A stretch of DNA of 6,664 nucleotides from Lentimicrobium sp. (lineage in GTDB: Bacteria > Bacteroidota > Bacteroidia > Bacteroidales > Lentimicrobiaceae), in assembly GCA_013336205.1 (NCBI GenBank), contig JAAXUD010000159.1, positions 1 to 6,664 of the forward strand, written 5' to 3'. How positions within the stretch are numbered: position 1 is the stretch's first letter; every line of letters begins with the position of its first letter. This document shows positions 1 through 6,264 of the stretch, in pieces. The notes beneath the pieces were generated by a model. It was not told the DNA's origin. It made no database searches and saw only the letters and a program-made list of their open reading frames with translations. The position numbers and the translations under genes were made by a program.

Positions 1-327
1 GTATTGGATTCTCCGTCGCTGCCGCAGGCTGAACTTCAGAAACTCTTTGATGAAATCATGCTTGATTATACTGAAATTCCCTCCAAACATGAACGGATGG
101 CTCAGGTTAAAAGCAACCCCTATTACAATGCGGTGCAGGCTAAGTTCGCTTATGCACTTACCTGTCACAAAACACAGGGCGGGCAATGGGATGCTGTTTT
201 CATCGATCATGGTTACCTCACTTCTGAAATGATCGACAGTAACTTTGTAAGATGGCTATATACTGCTGTTACCCGCGCTACGCAGGAAGTTTACCTGGTG
301 AATTTCAACAATGACTTCTTTGGCTGA
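1..327 (+). CDS. C-terminal end of a UvrD/RecD-like ATP-dependent DNA helicase (5' truncated by window edge)
   Basis: Only the last 108 codons are present; the frame is open to the left edge, so the real start lies outside the window. Two superfamily 1 helicase motifs are readable. ALTCHKTQGGQWD at residues 52-64 of the fragment matches the motif V region (T-x-H-K-x-Q-G) of the UvrD_C_2 fold. WLYTAVTRA at 85-93 matches motif VI, whose Arg contacts the ATP gamma-phosphate. A short hydrophobic strand (EVYLVNF) and a few residues follow, the usual end of RecD-like or PIF1-like ATPases in Bacteroidota. The protein should unwind DNA using ATP, probably in repair or recombination. Walker A/B cannot be checked here, so the exact subfamily is open. 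The gene ends in TGA, 84 bp before the heptose kinase, on the same strand. Confidence 0.85.
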   Translation, partial: VLDSPSLPQAELQKLFDEIMLDYTEIPSKHERMAQVKSNPYYNAVQAKFAYALTCHKTQGGQWDAVFIDHGYLTSEMIDSNFVRWLYTAVTRATQEVYLVNFNNDFFG

Positions 328-411
328 TCAGTAAAAGCTATGCCAGTATAATAATATTTCTGTGTTGAACGTTACCCCGGATTGCCAGATGTTATTTAAT
401 ATATCAACCGT

Positions 412-1440
412 ATGAAGAATATAACCCGGAATCAGATAGAGATGCTGTTCGAGGATTTTAAAGGTAAACAGGTGCTGATACTTGGAGATGTGATGATCGA
501 TGCTTACCTGTGGGGAAAAGTTGATCGTATTTCGCCCGAAGCGCCTGTGCCGGTGGTTTCTGTTAAAAGGCGTGATAATTTGCTGGGCGGTGCTGCCAAC
601 GTTGCCTTAAATATTAAAGCCCTGGGTGCGGTGCCTGTCCTCTGCGCTGTTGTTGGTGCCGACATCAAAGGAGATGAGTTTACCGGTTTGCTGACTAAAG
701 ATGGCATAACCGATGCTGGTATTATCCACAGCCCCGAAAGAATTACCACCACGAAGTTCAGAATTATTGGCAATAAAGCACAGATGCTCCGGGTTGATGA
801 AGAAATGGATTCAGACCTCAGTCCGGCTGATGAAGAGAAGTTGCTGGAGCGATTGAAATCGGTATTCAGTAATTATTCAATAAGTGTGGTCATCCTTCAG
901 GACTATAATAAAGGTGTGCTTACCCGCCGGATTATTGACGAGGTGCTCGGAATGGCAGCGCAGCTGAATATACCTGTGGTTGTAGATCCGAAGAAAAAAA
1001 ACTTTGAAGCTTACCGGAATATTGATCTCTTTAAACCCAACCTGAAAGAATTGCGTGAAGGCCTGAAAATTGACGGCGAACTCACTGAAGTGGAAAAAAT
1101 CAGGCAGGCGGTCATTGAATGGCAGTCGATGCAATCGATAAAGGCCATGATGGTTACACTTTCCGAAGCGGGTGTATTTATCCGGGATATTCAGGATGGG
1201 GAAGTGCTGGAATATCATATTCCGGCGCATTTGCGCAATATTGCCGATGTTTCCGGTGCCGGCGATACGGTGATCAGCGTTGCATCACTCTGCCGTGCGT
1301 TGAAAGTATCTCCCCTGCTCACTGCCGCGCTTTCAAATCTTGCCGGTGGCCTGGTTTGTGAATATACCGGGGTAGTTCCTGTAAATCGTGACCGTTTGCT
1401 CAAAGAAGCCCTTGAATTGATTGCTGACAAGCAGACTTGA
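412..1440 (+). CDS. rfaE1: D-glycero-D-manno-heptose-7-phosphate kinase (HldE kinase domain only, RfaE1/HldA type)
   Basis: This is a 342-residue cytoplasmic PfkB/ribokinase-family sugar kinase. It should phosphorylate C1 of heptose 7-phosphate, an early step towards ADP- or GDP-activated heptose for LPS core, S-layer or other glycans. GDVMIDAYLWGKVDRISPEAPVPV (split as residues 25-36 and 37-48) and GGAANVALNIKALGA (59-73) are hallmarks of the HldE N-terminal domain. DYNKGVL (164-170), VDPKKKNF (191-198) and KPNLKE (208-213) follow. The C-terminal PfkB signature DVSGAGDTV (279-287) supplies the GAGD anion hole, with D285 as expected catalytic base. The protein stops at the kinase domain; the roughly 130-residue nucleotidyltransferase half of bifunctional HldE is absent and no separate copy is in the window. 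An in-frame TAA at 397-399 rules out a start further upstream. Assignment to alpha (GDP) or beta (ADP) heptose cannot be made from the sequence. Confidence 0.88.
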   Translation: MKNITRNQIEMLFEDFKGKQVLILGDVMIDAYLWGKVDRISPEAPVPVVSVKRRDNLLGGAANVALNIKALGAVPVLCAVVGADIKGDEFTGLLTKDGITDAGIIHSPERITTTKFRIIGNKAQMLRVDEEMDSDLSPADEEKLLERLKSVFSNYSISVVILQDYNKGVLTRRIIDEVLGMAAQLNIPVVVDPKKKNFEAYRNIDLFKPNLKELREGLKIDGELTEVEKIRQAVIEWQSMQSIKAMMVTLSEAGVFIRDIQDGEVLEYHIPAHLRNIADVSGAGDTVISVASLCRALKVSPLLTAALSNLAGGLVCEYTGVVPVNRDRLLKEALELIADKQT

Positions 1441-1468
1441 GCAGCTATGAAATTAAAGTGTATTTTTG
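1437..1468 (+). promoter_or_regulatory. Bacteroidota-type promoter for the porT-like gene
   Basis: A perfect TAnnTTTG element, TATTTTTG, lies at 1461-1468. A TTG at 1437-1439 sits 21 bp upstream, within the 19-21 bp range for the -33/-7 pair of Bacteroides sigma-ABfr. The -33 box overlaps the TGA stop of the kinase gene, so transcription of the porT-like gene would start around 1475 with a leader of about 20 nt. This suggests it can be expressed independently of the upstream gene. Confidence 0.6.
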
Positions 1469-1493
1469 CAAGCCTTAAAATCAGGTAAAATAA

Positions 1494-2297
1494 ATGACGG
1501 TTTCTGTCGTTAAAAGAAAAAAAGTTATCGTGCGGTTAAGTTTTCTAAAATATCTTCTGTTTTTTGCTTTACTGGTTGGTTTCCTTCCCGGTACAGTGGC
1601 TCAGCGTTCCGGGGTGACCAATCTGCCTAACTATGATGCTGCACCTTATCATTTCGGCTTTATATTAGGCATGAATGATATGCTTTTTACAATTAAAACA
1701 AAACCAGGCTTCCAGGATCTGGTTTTCTATAATTATGAGGGTTCGGAAGGAATACCTGCCCCGGATTCTGTGAGACTTTATGGGATTCAGCATAAACCTT
1801 ACTATGGTTTTACCATTGGAATTGTTTCAAATCTCCGGCTTAACGATTATCTTGATCTGCGTTTCGTTCCCTCGCTTTCATTCGGTGAACGTGATATTGA
1901 ATATACCCTTCTGGCCTATGATGACGGAGAAGAAATTATCTATAATATTAAAGAAAAAACCCAGTCCACTTTTGTTGAATTTCCTTTTCATCTCAAGTAC
2001 AGGGGCAGCAGGATGAACAATGCCAGGCCTTACTGGATGGCAGGAGCCAAGTATGCAATTGACCTGGCAAGCGATTCTAAAAAGAACAGTGGCAATACGA
2101 TTGTACTGATTCAGAATGATGTGTATGGCGAGCTGGGGGCAGGATTTGATTTTTATACCACATTCTTCAAATTTGGGATTGAATTGAAAATGTCGTACGG
2201 ATTGTTTGATATTTTAAAACGGAAAGCAACCGTTTATACCCAACCGGTTGAGCGGCTCAGTTCAAAGATGTTCCTGCTTTCTTTCACCTTCGAATAA
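1494..2297 (+). CDS. porT: PorT-like outer-membrane beta-barrel protein (type IX secretion)
   Basis: The 267-residue product begins with a basic stretch (KRKK at 7-10) and a hydrophobic core (about 14-36) ending in GTVAQ, an ordinary Sec signal peptide with cleavage near residues 36-38. The mature part is rich in alternating aromatic/hydrophobic strands and ends FLLSFTFE, the pattern of a small barrel. YHFGFILGMNDM (52-63), right after the signal peptide, and FVEFPFHLKYRGSR...RPYWMAGAKY (160-187) resemble PorT/SprT of Porphyromonas and Flavobacterium, which is needed for type IX secretion of gingipains and gliding adhesins. PorT homologues run near 240 residues, so the length fits. An in-frame TAA directly precedes the ATG (1491-1493), fixing the earliest start. 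No other type IX gene is in the window, which is normal because these genes are scattered. A generic PorT-family barrel with another role is the alternative. Confidence 0.75.
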   Translation: MTVSVVKRKKVIVRLSFLKYLLFFALLVGFLPGTVAQRSGVTNLPNYDAAPYHFGFILGMNDMLFTIKTKPGFQDLVFYNYEGSEGIPAPDSVRLYGIQHKPYYGFTIGIVSNLRLNDYLDLRFVPSLSFGERDIEYTLLAYDDGEEIIYNIKEKTQSTFVEFPFHLKYRGSRMNNARPYWMAGAKYAIDLASDSKKNSGNTIVLIQNDVYGELGAGFDFYTTFFKFGIELKMSYGLFDILKRKATVYTQPVERLSSKMFLLSFTFE

Positions 2298-2457
2298 ATA
2301 ACCTGAACTTTCGGTTTTACATTTTGTTAATTCGCTTGTCATTGGCGTTTTGTGATGCCATTCCTGTTTTTTTTAACGTTATGACCCATTTCTTTGTGAT
2401 TAACATTGAATAACCGAAATAAAAAACTGGCTGGCATCGGATAATCTGAATTAGAAA

Positions 2458-4017
2458 ATGCGAAAAGAACTTGATTTAAAACTTACCCCTGCTGAAGCCT
2501 TTGATCCGGTTCACTGGAAACGCATCGCGTCCAACATACTTGGTATTCCATCCGGTCGTATCTATCACATCAGGCCTTTAAAACGCTCAGTGGACGCCCG
2601 GCATAAGGTTTTCTTCAGATTAAAGGTTGAATTGTTTATTGGCGAGCATTTTCCTGCTTCAGAGAAGATAAGTATACCGGTATATCCGGATGTAAGCCGC
2701 CGCAATCCGGTGATAATTGTAGGCGCTGGACCAGCGGGTCTTTTTGCGGCGATTGAACTTATAAAGCAGGGATTTAAGCCGGTAATCATTGAACGGGGCA
2801 AAGATGTAAAGGCGCGTAAATTTGACATCTCGACCTTAAACCGCGGAGAACGCCTGAATCCTGAATCCAATTATTGTTTTGGCGAAGGCGGGGCCGGAAC
2901 TTATTCTGATGGTAAGCTTTATACAAGGTCAACCAAGCGCGGTAATGTGCCCGAAATCCTCAGGCTGCTGGTGGCGCATGGCGCCTCTGAAGATATTCTG
3001 ATCGATGCCCATCCACATATTGGTACCGACAAACTGCCGAATATCATCGCATCCATCAGGCGTTCAATACTGGAGGCCGGAGGGGAAGTTTATTTCAACA
3101 CCCGGGTAGCCGGACTTTTGATTAAAAACGGGAAAATAAAAGGTGTAACAGATGATACCGGTAATGAATTCAAGGCCTCCGCTGTGATTCTGGCAACCGG
3201 ACACTCAGCCAGGGATGTATTTGAATTTCTGCACAGGCAGGGCATTCTGCTCGAGCCTAAGCCATTTGCGCTGGGAATCAGGATTGAGCATCCACAGCAA
3301 TTGATCGATTCAATACAATATCATGTCCCTGAAAGAGGACCTCATCTTCCGGCAGCATCCTATAACCTGGTTACACAGGTTGAAGGCAGGGGCGTTTTTT
3401 CGTTTTGCATGTGCCCGGGTGGGATTATTGTACCGGCAGCAACTGCTGATAATGAAACCGTTGTCAATGGAATGTCCAATTCAAAACGGAACTCACCATA
3501 TGCCAATTCAGGGATTGCAGTTGCCATTGAGCCCTCCGACTGGCAGGAGTATGCTTCGGCAGGGCCATTCGCCGCTCTTCACTTTCAGCAGGCGATTGAA
3601 GCGAAGGCATGGGCTGTTGCCGGAAATTCACTGAAAGCGCCGGCGCAACGTTTAACCGATTTTATGAAAGATAAGGTTTCTGTGGATCTGCCCCAATGTT
3701 CTTACAACCCGGGTCTGGTGAGTGCACCGCTTTCATCTTTTTTGCCCGATCTGCTCACTTCAAGGCTCAGGCAGGCTTTCCTGGATTTTAACGCTAAAAT
3801 GAACGGCTACCTGACACAGGAAGCGGTGCTGGTAGGGGTAGAGTCAAGAACATCCTCTCCAGTGCGCATTCCCCGAAATGAAGATACCCTGCAGCATCCC
3901 CAGGTTGCAGGTCTTTATCCTTGTGGCGAAGGCGCCGGCTATGCCGGTGGCATTATATCTTCTGCCATTGATGGTGTAAGGTGTGCGCTGGCAGCCTCCG
4001 GGAAGACAGGCGTTTAA
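2458..4017 (+). CDS. FAD-dependent dehydrogenase of the COG2509 family
   Basis: This is a 519-residue cytoplasmic flavoprotein. Residues 1-80 form the N-terminal domain typical of the family, including LKRSVDARHK (41-50). A dinucleotide-binding Rossmann motif VIIVGAGPAGLFAA (85-98) follows, with the ribose-binding acidic residue E112 in IIERG. CFGEGGAGTYSDGKLYTR (140-157) is the family's most distinctive block. ILATGHSARDVF (244-255) is the second conserved FAD-contact strand (the ATG motif). PCGEGAGYAGGIISSAIDG (488-506) is the C-terminal FAD-binding motif. No signal peptide or membrane segment is visible, and the length is typical for COG2509. The physiological substrate of this widespread family is not established to my knowledge. 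An in-frame TAG at 2452-2454 just before the ATG fixes the start. The gene stands alone with a 160-bp upstream gap lacking a convincing promoter (only one-mismatch TAnnTTTG matches, such as 2389-2396 and 2401-2408). Confidence 0.9.
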   Translation: MRKELDLKLTPAEAFDPVHWKRIASNILGIPSGRIYHIRPLKRSVDARHKVFFRLKVELFIGEHFPASEKISIPVYPDVSRRNPVIIVGAGPAGLFAAIELIKQGFKPVIIERGKDVKARKFDISTLNRGERLNPESNYCFGEGGAGTYSDGKLYTRSTKRGNVPEILRLLVAHGASEDILIDAHPHIGTDKLPNIIASIRRSILEAGGEVYFNTRVAGLLIKNGKIKGVTDDTGNEFKASAVILATGHSARDVFEFLHRQGILLEPKPFALGIRIEHPQQLIDSIQYHVPERGPHLPAASYNLVTQVEGRGVFSFCMCPGGIIVPAATADNETVVNGMSNSKRNSPYANSGIAVAIEPSDWQEYASAGPFAALHFQQAIEAKAWAVAGNSLKAPAQRLTDFMKDKVSVDLPQCSYNPGLVSAPLSSFLPDLLTSRLRQAFLDFNAKMNGYLTQEAVLVGVESRTSSPVRIPRNEDTLQHPQVAGLYPCGEGAGYAGGIISSAIDGVRCALAASGKTGV

Positions 4018-4132
4018 TCACACCCTGGTTTGGGTTGTTACGATTTTGTCCCCGGAAAGATATTTATATATCAAATTTTTCCTAAATGATGAGCCTATTT
4101 GCGTGTTTAACAAAATTTAAGCAGCCTGAGTC

Positions 4133-4161
4133 TTAGAATTTAATTTTTAGGTTTAAGTTTG
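4133..4161 (+). promoter_or_regulatory. Probable Bacteroidota-type promoter for the gene at 4200
   Basis: TAAGTTTG at 4154-4161 is a perfect TAnnTTTG -7 element. The -33 position is weaker: TTA at 4133-4135 with an 18-bp spacer instead of TTG at 19-21. A start site around 4168 would give a leader of about 30 nt before the ATG at 4200. Confidence 0.5.
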
Positions 4162-4199
4162 CATGGAAAACTATTTCCTTTCAGAAAAACTATTGCATC

Positions 4200-4898
4200 A
4201 TGAACCAACTCTCCCAAAAACCTGAGCTGTTTGAAGCCATCAGAATAAAGGCATTGCTTAAACAGGATATTTATAAGAAAACGTTAAGCACTTTCAGGCT
4301 GTTTAAAATGATAGTGCTCGAAATGGTAACAGAATATCAGGAAAAATACAATGGCAATCAGACAGTTGTGCCTTTTGAATACCGCGACAGGGGAGAATTT
4401 GAATTTGAACTGAAGTTCGGCGGCGATGTGCTGATTTTTACGATGCATACCAATATCTTTGAATTTTCACGCATGCATGAGGTGATGAAAACGACCTATA
4501 TTCATGAAGACAGCGACAGGTCCTATTGTGGGGTTATTAACATTTACAACTTCCTGGCCGACTCTTTTAAATATAACAGGGTTAATGATGTGGGATATCT
4601 GATCGGCAGGGTGTTTATTAATAAGGACCTGCATTATTTTATCGAAGGCAAACGGGAAATCGGAATGTTGTTTAATAATTTCGCAACTTCAGCCATCACA
4701 AAAGAATCATCCAGGACGATAATAGAATCATCAATAATGTATACCATTAATTTTGACCTTCTTACGCCTCCTTACGATGATGTTAAGCAAGCCTCGGTTT
4801 ATGATATGCAAAGCTCTGCCGAAAATCAAAAGATACCAACCGGCAAACGGCTTGGATTCCGGTTTCAGGCAGATCATGAAGAATTTAAGAATACTTAA
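4200..4898 (+). CDS. Conserved-looking hypothetical protein, 232 residues, function unknown
   Basis: I do not recognise this protein. It is soluble-looking: no signal peptide, no transmembrane segment, one cysteine (C110), many Glu/Lys/Phe/Tyr residues. Residues 9-50 read as long amphipathic helices (FEAIRIKALLKQDIYKKTL, then LFKMIVLEMVTEYQEKY). Residues 56-82 look like beta strands (VVPFEYRDRGEFEFELKF, then DVLIFTM). A mixed segment with GVINIYNFLADSF (111-123) and VGYLIGRVFINKDLHYFIEGKR (split as 131-142 and 143-152) follows, and the last 40 residues are polar. A helix-then-sheet layout would suit a small ligand-binding or protein-interaction fold, but no catalytic motif is visible. Codon use resembles the neighbours, so recent transfer is not suggested. 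It has its own promoter-like element and no obvious partner, lying between a flavoprotein gene and the tRNA-rpsT unit. ATG at 4200 is the first in-frame start after the predicted promoter. Confidence 0.85.
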   Translation: MNQLSQKPELFEAIRIKALLKQDIYKKTLSTFRLFKMIVLEMVTEYQEKYNGNQTVVPFEYRDRGEFEFELKFGGDVLIFTMHTNIFEFSRMHEVMKTTYIHEDSDRSYCGVINIYNFLADSFKYNRVNDVGYLIGRVFINKDLHYFIEGKREIGMLFNNFATSAITKESSRTIIESSIMYTINFDLLTPPYDDVKQASVYDMQSSAENQKIPTGKRLGFRFQADHEEFKNT

Positions 4899-5001
4899 TC
4901 AAAACAACGATGTTTAAAGATTCTTAAATCATTGAAATACTGTAATTTAATAATGGGGCGATAAAAAAGATCAAAAATTATTGAAAAAAATAAAGTTGGA
5001 T

Positions 5002-5031
5002 TTGGAGTATTCAAAAATAGTTGTACATTTG
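5002..5031 (+). promoter_or_regulatory. Strong Bacteroidota-type promoter for tRNA-Glu and rpsT
   Basis: TTG at 5002-5004 (within TTTG 5001-5004), a 19-bp spacer and TACATTTG at 5024-5031 match the TTTG/N19/TAnnTTTG consensus exactly, the best promoter in the window. The element lies 23 bp before the first base of the tRNA, in a strongly A+T-rich stretch, and no other promoter is visible between the tRNA and rpsT. Confidence 0.82.
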
Positions 5032-5054
5032 CAGTCCTAAATCAAATGACCTAC

Positions 5055-5126
5055 GGTCCGTTCGTCTAACGGTTAGGACGCCAGGTTTTCATCCTGGTAA
5101 TAGGGGTTCGATTCCCCTACGGACTA
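5055..5126 (+). tRNA. tRNA-Glu (anticodon TTC)
   Basis: A full cloverleaf can be drawn. The acceptor stem is GGTCCGT 5055-5061 with ACGGACT 5119-5125. The D stem is GTCT/GGAC (5064-5067/5076-5079). The anticodon stem is CCAGG/CCTGG (5081-5085/5093-5097) with loop TTTTCAT and anticodon TTC at 5088-5090. The T arm is AGGGG-TTCGATT-CCCCT at 5102-5118. The variable loop is 4 nt. The discriminator is A5126. The terminal pair 1:72 is a G-U wobble. CCA is not encoded (the genome has CTA), so CCA must be added after transcription. It decodes GAA/GAG and can also supply Glu-tRNA for tetrapyrrole synthesis if the organism uses the C5 route. It lies 19 nt upstream of the rpsT start and probably shares its transcript. 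Confidence 0.96.
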
Positions 5127-5145
5127 CTAACAAAGAATAGAAAAA

Positions 5146-5400
5146 ATGGCTAATCACAAATCGTCACTTAAGAGAATCAGGGCTAACGAAACACGTCGTA
5201 TCCGTAACAGGTATTATGGTAAAACCATGCGCAACGCGGTTCGTAAATTCAGGTCACTGGATAACAAAACTGAAGCTGCTGAAAAGCTTCCCAAATTAAT
5301 TTCGATGATTGACAAACTTGCCAAGAAAACCGTTATTCATAAGAATAAGGCAGGTAACCTCAAATCGAAACTGACCCGTTTGGTTAACAAGATGGCATAA
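5146..5400 (+). CDS. rpsT: 30S ribosomal protein S20
   Basis: The 84-residue, highly basic product starts [22 protein letters not shown] (split 1-11 and 12-22), a recognisable bS20 N-terminus. The rest is Lys/Arg-rich helix ending [12 protein letters not shown], with the [15 protein letters not shown] stretch (61-75) typical of the third helix. S20 binds 16S rRNA early in 30S assembly, bridging the 5' domain and helix 44. Length equals the family norm of about 84-88 residues. The start is chosen because MANHKS is the canonical beginning; the leader is A-rich (AGAAAAA before a downstream A) without a Shine-Dalgarno, as usual in this phylum. There is no room for a separate promoter between the tRNA and this gene, and a strong terminator follows 20 bp after the stop. 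Confidence 0.97.
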   Translation: MANHKSSLKRIRANETRRIRNRYYGKTMRNAVRKFRSLDNKTEAAEKLPKLISMIDKLAKKTVIHKNKAGNLKSKLTRLVNKMA

Positions 5401-5420
5401 TAATTCAGAGATTATATGTT

Positions 5421-5449
5421 ACCCCCGTGCTTTTGTACGGGGGTTTTTT
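5421..5449 (+). terminator. Rho-independent terminator after rpsT
   Basis: A 10-bp stem (5421-5430 with 5435-5444, ACCCCCGTGC against GTACGGGGGT, one G-T wobble) closes a TTTT loop and runs straight into TTTTTT at 5444-5449. This is the strongest intrinsic terminator in the window and closes the tRNA-Glu/rpsT unit, insulating radC downstream. Confidence 0.93.
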
Positions 5450-5474
5450 GTTTTATTGAAATATGTTACCTTAG
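5448..5474 (+). promoter_or_regulatory. Possible weak promoter for radC
   Basis: TACCTTAG at 5467-5474 matches TAnnTTTG at all but one fixed position. The nearest TTG (5448-5450) is at the end of the rpsT terminator T-tract, only 16 bp upstream, shorter than the usual 19-21. Because the terminator should block read-through, radC needs some promoter here, but this one is a weak candidate. Confidence 0.27.
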
Positions 5475-5496
5475 CTGAATTATAAAAAATGAACTA

Positions 5497-6195
5497 ATGG
5501 ACGATTCGCCATCCCGTTTGCCTATAAGTCAATGGGCTGAAGGTGACAAGCCCCGGGAAAAATTAATCAGAAACGGAAAGAATGTATTGAGTGATGCCGA
5601 GCTGATTGCCATTCTTCTCAGCTCTGGCACCAGGGAGATGACTGCAGTTGAACTGGCCCGGCATATATTACAGCAATGCGGAAACGATCTGATCGCCCTT
5701 TCAAAGCATAGTGTAGACGAATTGACTAAGTATAAGGGGATTGGCGAGGCAAAAGCGGTGAGCATAGTTGCGGCCCTTGAACTGGGGCGAAGAAGGCGGC
5801 AGGCCGAAGTGCCCGTTAAACAGGTAATTACCTCGAGCAGGGATGCTTATGAACTTTTCTATCCTTACCTTGCCGACAGTCTGTACGAAGGATTCTGGGT
5901 TATGTTTCTTAACCGGGCCAATGTCCGTATGTCGATCAATAATATCAGTGAAGGAGGGCAGGCAGGTACTGTGGCCGATCCCAAAAAGATTTTTAAAATG
6001 GCCCTGGGGCAAAATGCCGCCTCTGTCATTCTTTGCCATAATCATCCTTCAGGCAACCTGAAACCAAGTGATGCGGATATCAAACTAACCAGGAGACTGA
6101 AAGAAGCCGGCCAGATGCTCGATCTTCCGGTGCTCGACCACCTGATTATCGGTGAAGAAAAATATTATAGCTTTGCCGATGAAGGGATGCTGTAA
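5497..6195 (+). CDS. radC: RadC family protein (JAB/MPN+ metalloprotease-like domain)
   Basis: The 232-residue product has the full RadC architecture. The N-terminal block has ISQWAEGDKPREKLIRNG (10-27) and LSDAELIAILLSSGT (31-45). A helix-hairpin-helix unit, KYKGIGEAKAVSIVAALELGRR (79-99), is a probable non-specific DNA-binding element. The C-terminal JAB domain carries HNHPSG at 181-186 and a complete HxHx7SxxD zinc motif (H181, H183, S191, D194). VLDHLIIGEEKYYSFADEG (212-230) is the usual end. The loop before the zinc motif reads GQAGTVADPKKIFK (154-167), a variant I associate with Bacteroidota RadC. RadC was named for a supposed repair role that was later questioned; its biochemical function is unsettled. 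It lies right after the rpsT terminator and before a repeat-rich gap, so it is probably monocistronic. Confidence 0.95.
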   Translation: MDDSPSRLPISQWAEGDKPREKLIRNGKNVLSDAELIAILLSSGTREMTAVELARHILQQCGNDLIALSKHSVDELTKYKGIGEAKAVSIVAALELGRRRRQAEVPVKQVITSSRDAYELFYPYLADSLYEGFWVMFLNRANVRMSINNISEGGQAGTVADPKKIFKMALGQNAASVILCHNHPSGNLKPSDADIKLTRRLKEAGQMLDLPVLDHLIIGEEKYYSFADEGML

Positions 6196-6203
6196 TGTCA
6201 AGT

Positions 6204-6264
6204 AAAAAGTAAAAAGTAAAAAGTAAAAAGTAAAAAGTAAAGCTCAAAGTACAAAGCTCAAAGT
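6204..6264. repeat. Heptamer tandem array (AAAAAGT x5, then TCAAAGT-type variants)
   Basis: Five perfect AAAAAGT units occupy 6204-6238, starting 9 bp after the radC stop. After a 5-nt break the array continues in phase as TCAAAGT (6244-6250), ACAAAGC (6251-6257) and TCAAAGT (6258-6264). The shared consensus is NNAAAG(T/C). The same heptamers recur at 6302-6308, 6346-6373 and 6474-6501, so this is one repeat family interrupted by other elements. Confidence 0.93.

Noticed and set aside
355..362. TATTTCTG as a -7 element for the heptose kinase gene
   Set aside because: One mismatch to TAnnTTTG and no TTG 19-21 bp upstream; the gene may be read from upstream instead.
877..1230. Long open frame on the - strand inside the heptose kinase gene
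   Set aside because: It lies wholly within a confidently assigned + strand gene, and its product (rich in His/Phe/Ile) shows no family features; it is an antisense shadow.
2353..2439. Inverted pair GATGCCA / TGGCATC upstream of the flavoprotein gene, possible operator
   Set aside because: Only 7 bp per arm and more than 70 bp apart, with no promoter between to regulate; chance is a sufficient explanation.
2565..2870. 101-codon open frame on the - strand inside the flavoprotein gene
   Set aside because: It covers the conserved FAD-binding coding sequence on the other strand and has no recognisable product.
5951..5997. Unusual loop GGQAGTVADPKKIFK in RadC instead of the HPREVF form, as a sign of lost function
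   Set aside because: A GTVxDPKxIFK version is familiar from RadC proteins of this phylum, and the zinc motif is complete.
5701..6045. 114-codon open frame on the - strand inside radC
   Set aside because: It overlaps the RadC helix-hairpin-helix and JAB-domain coding region, and no promoter or family motif supports it.
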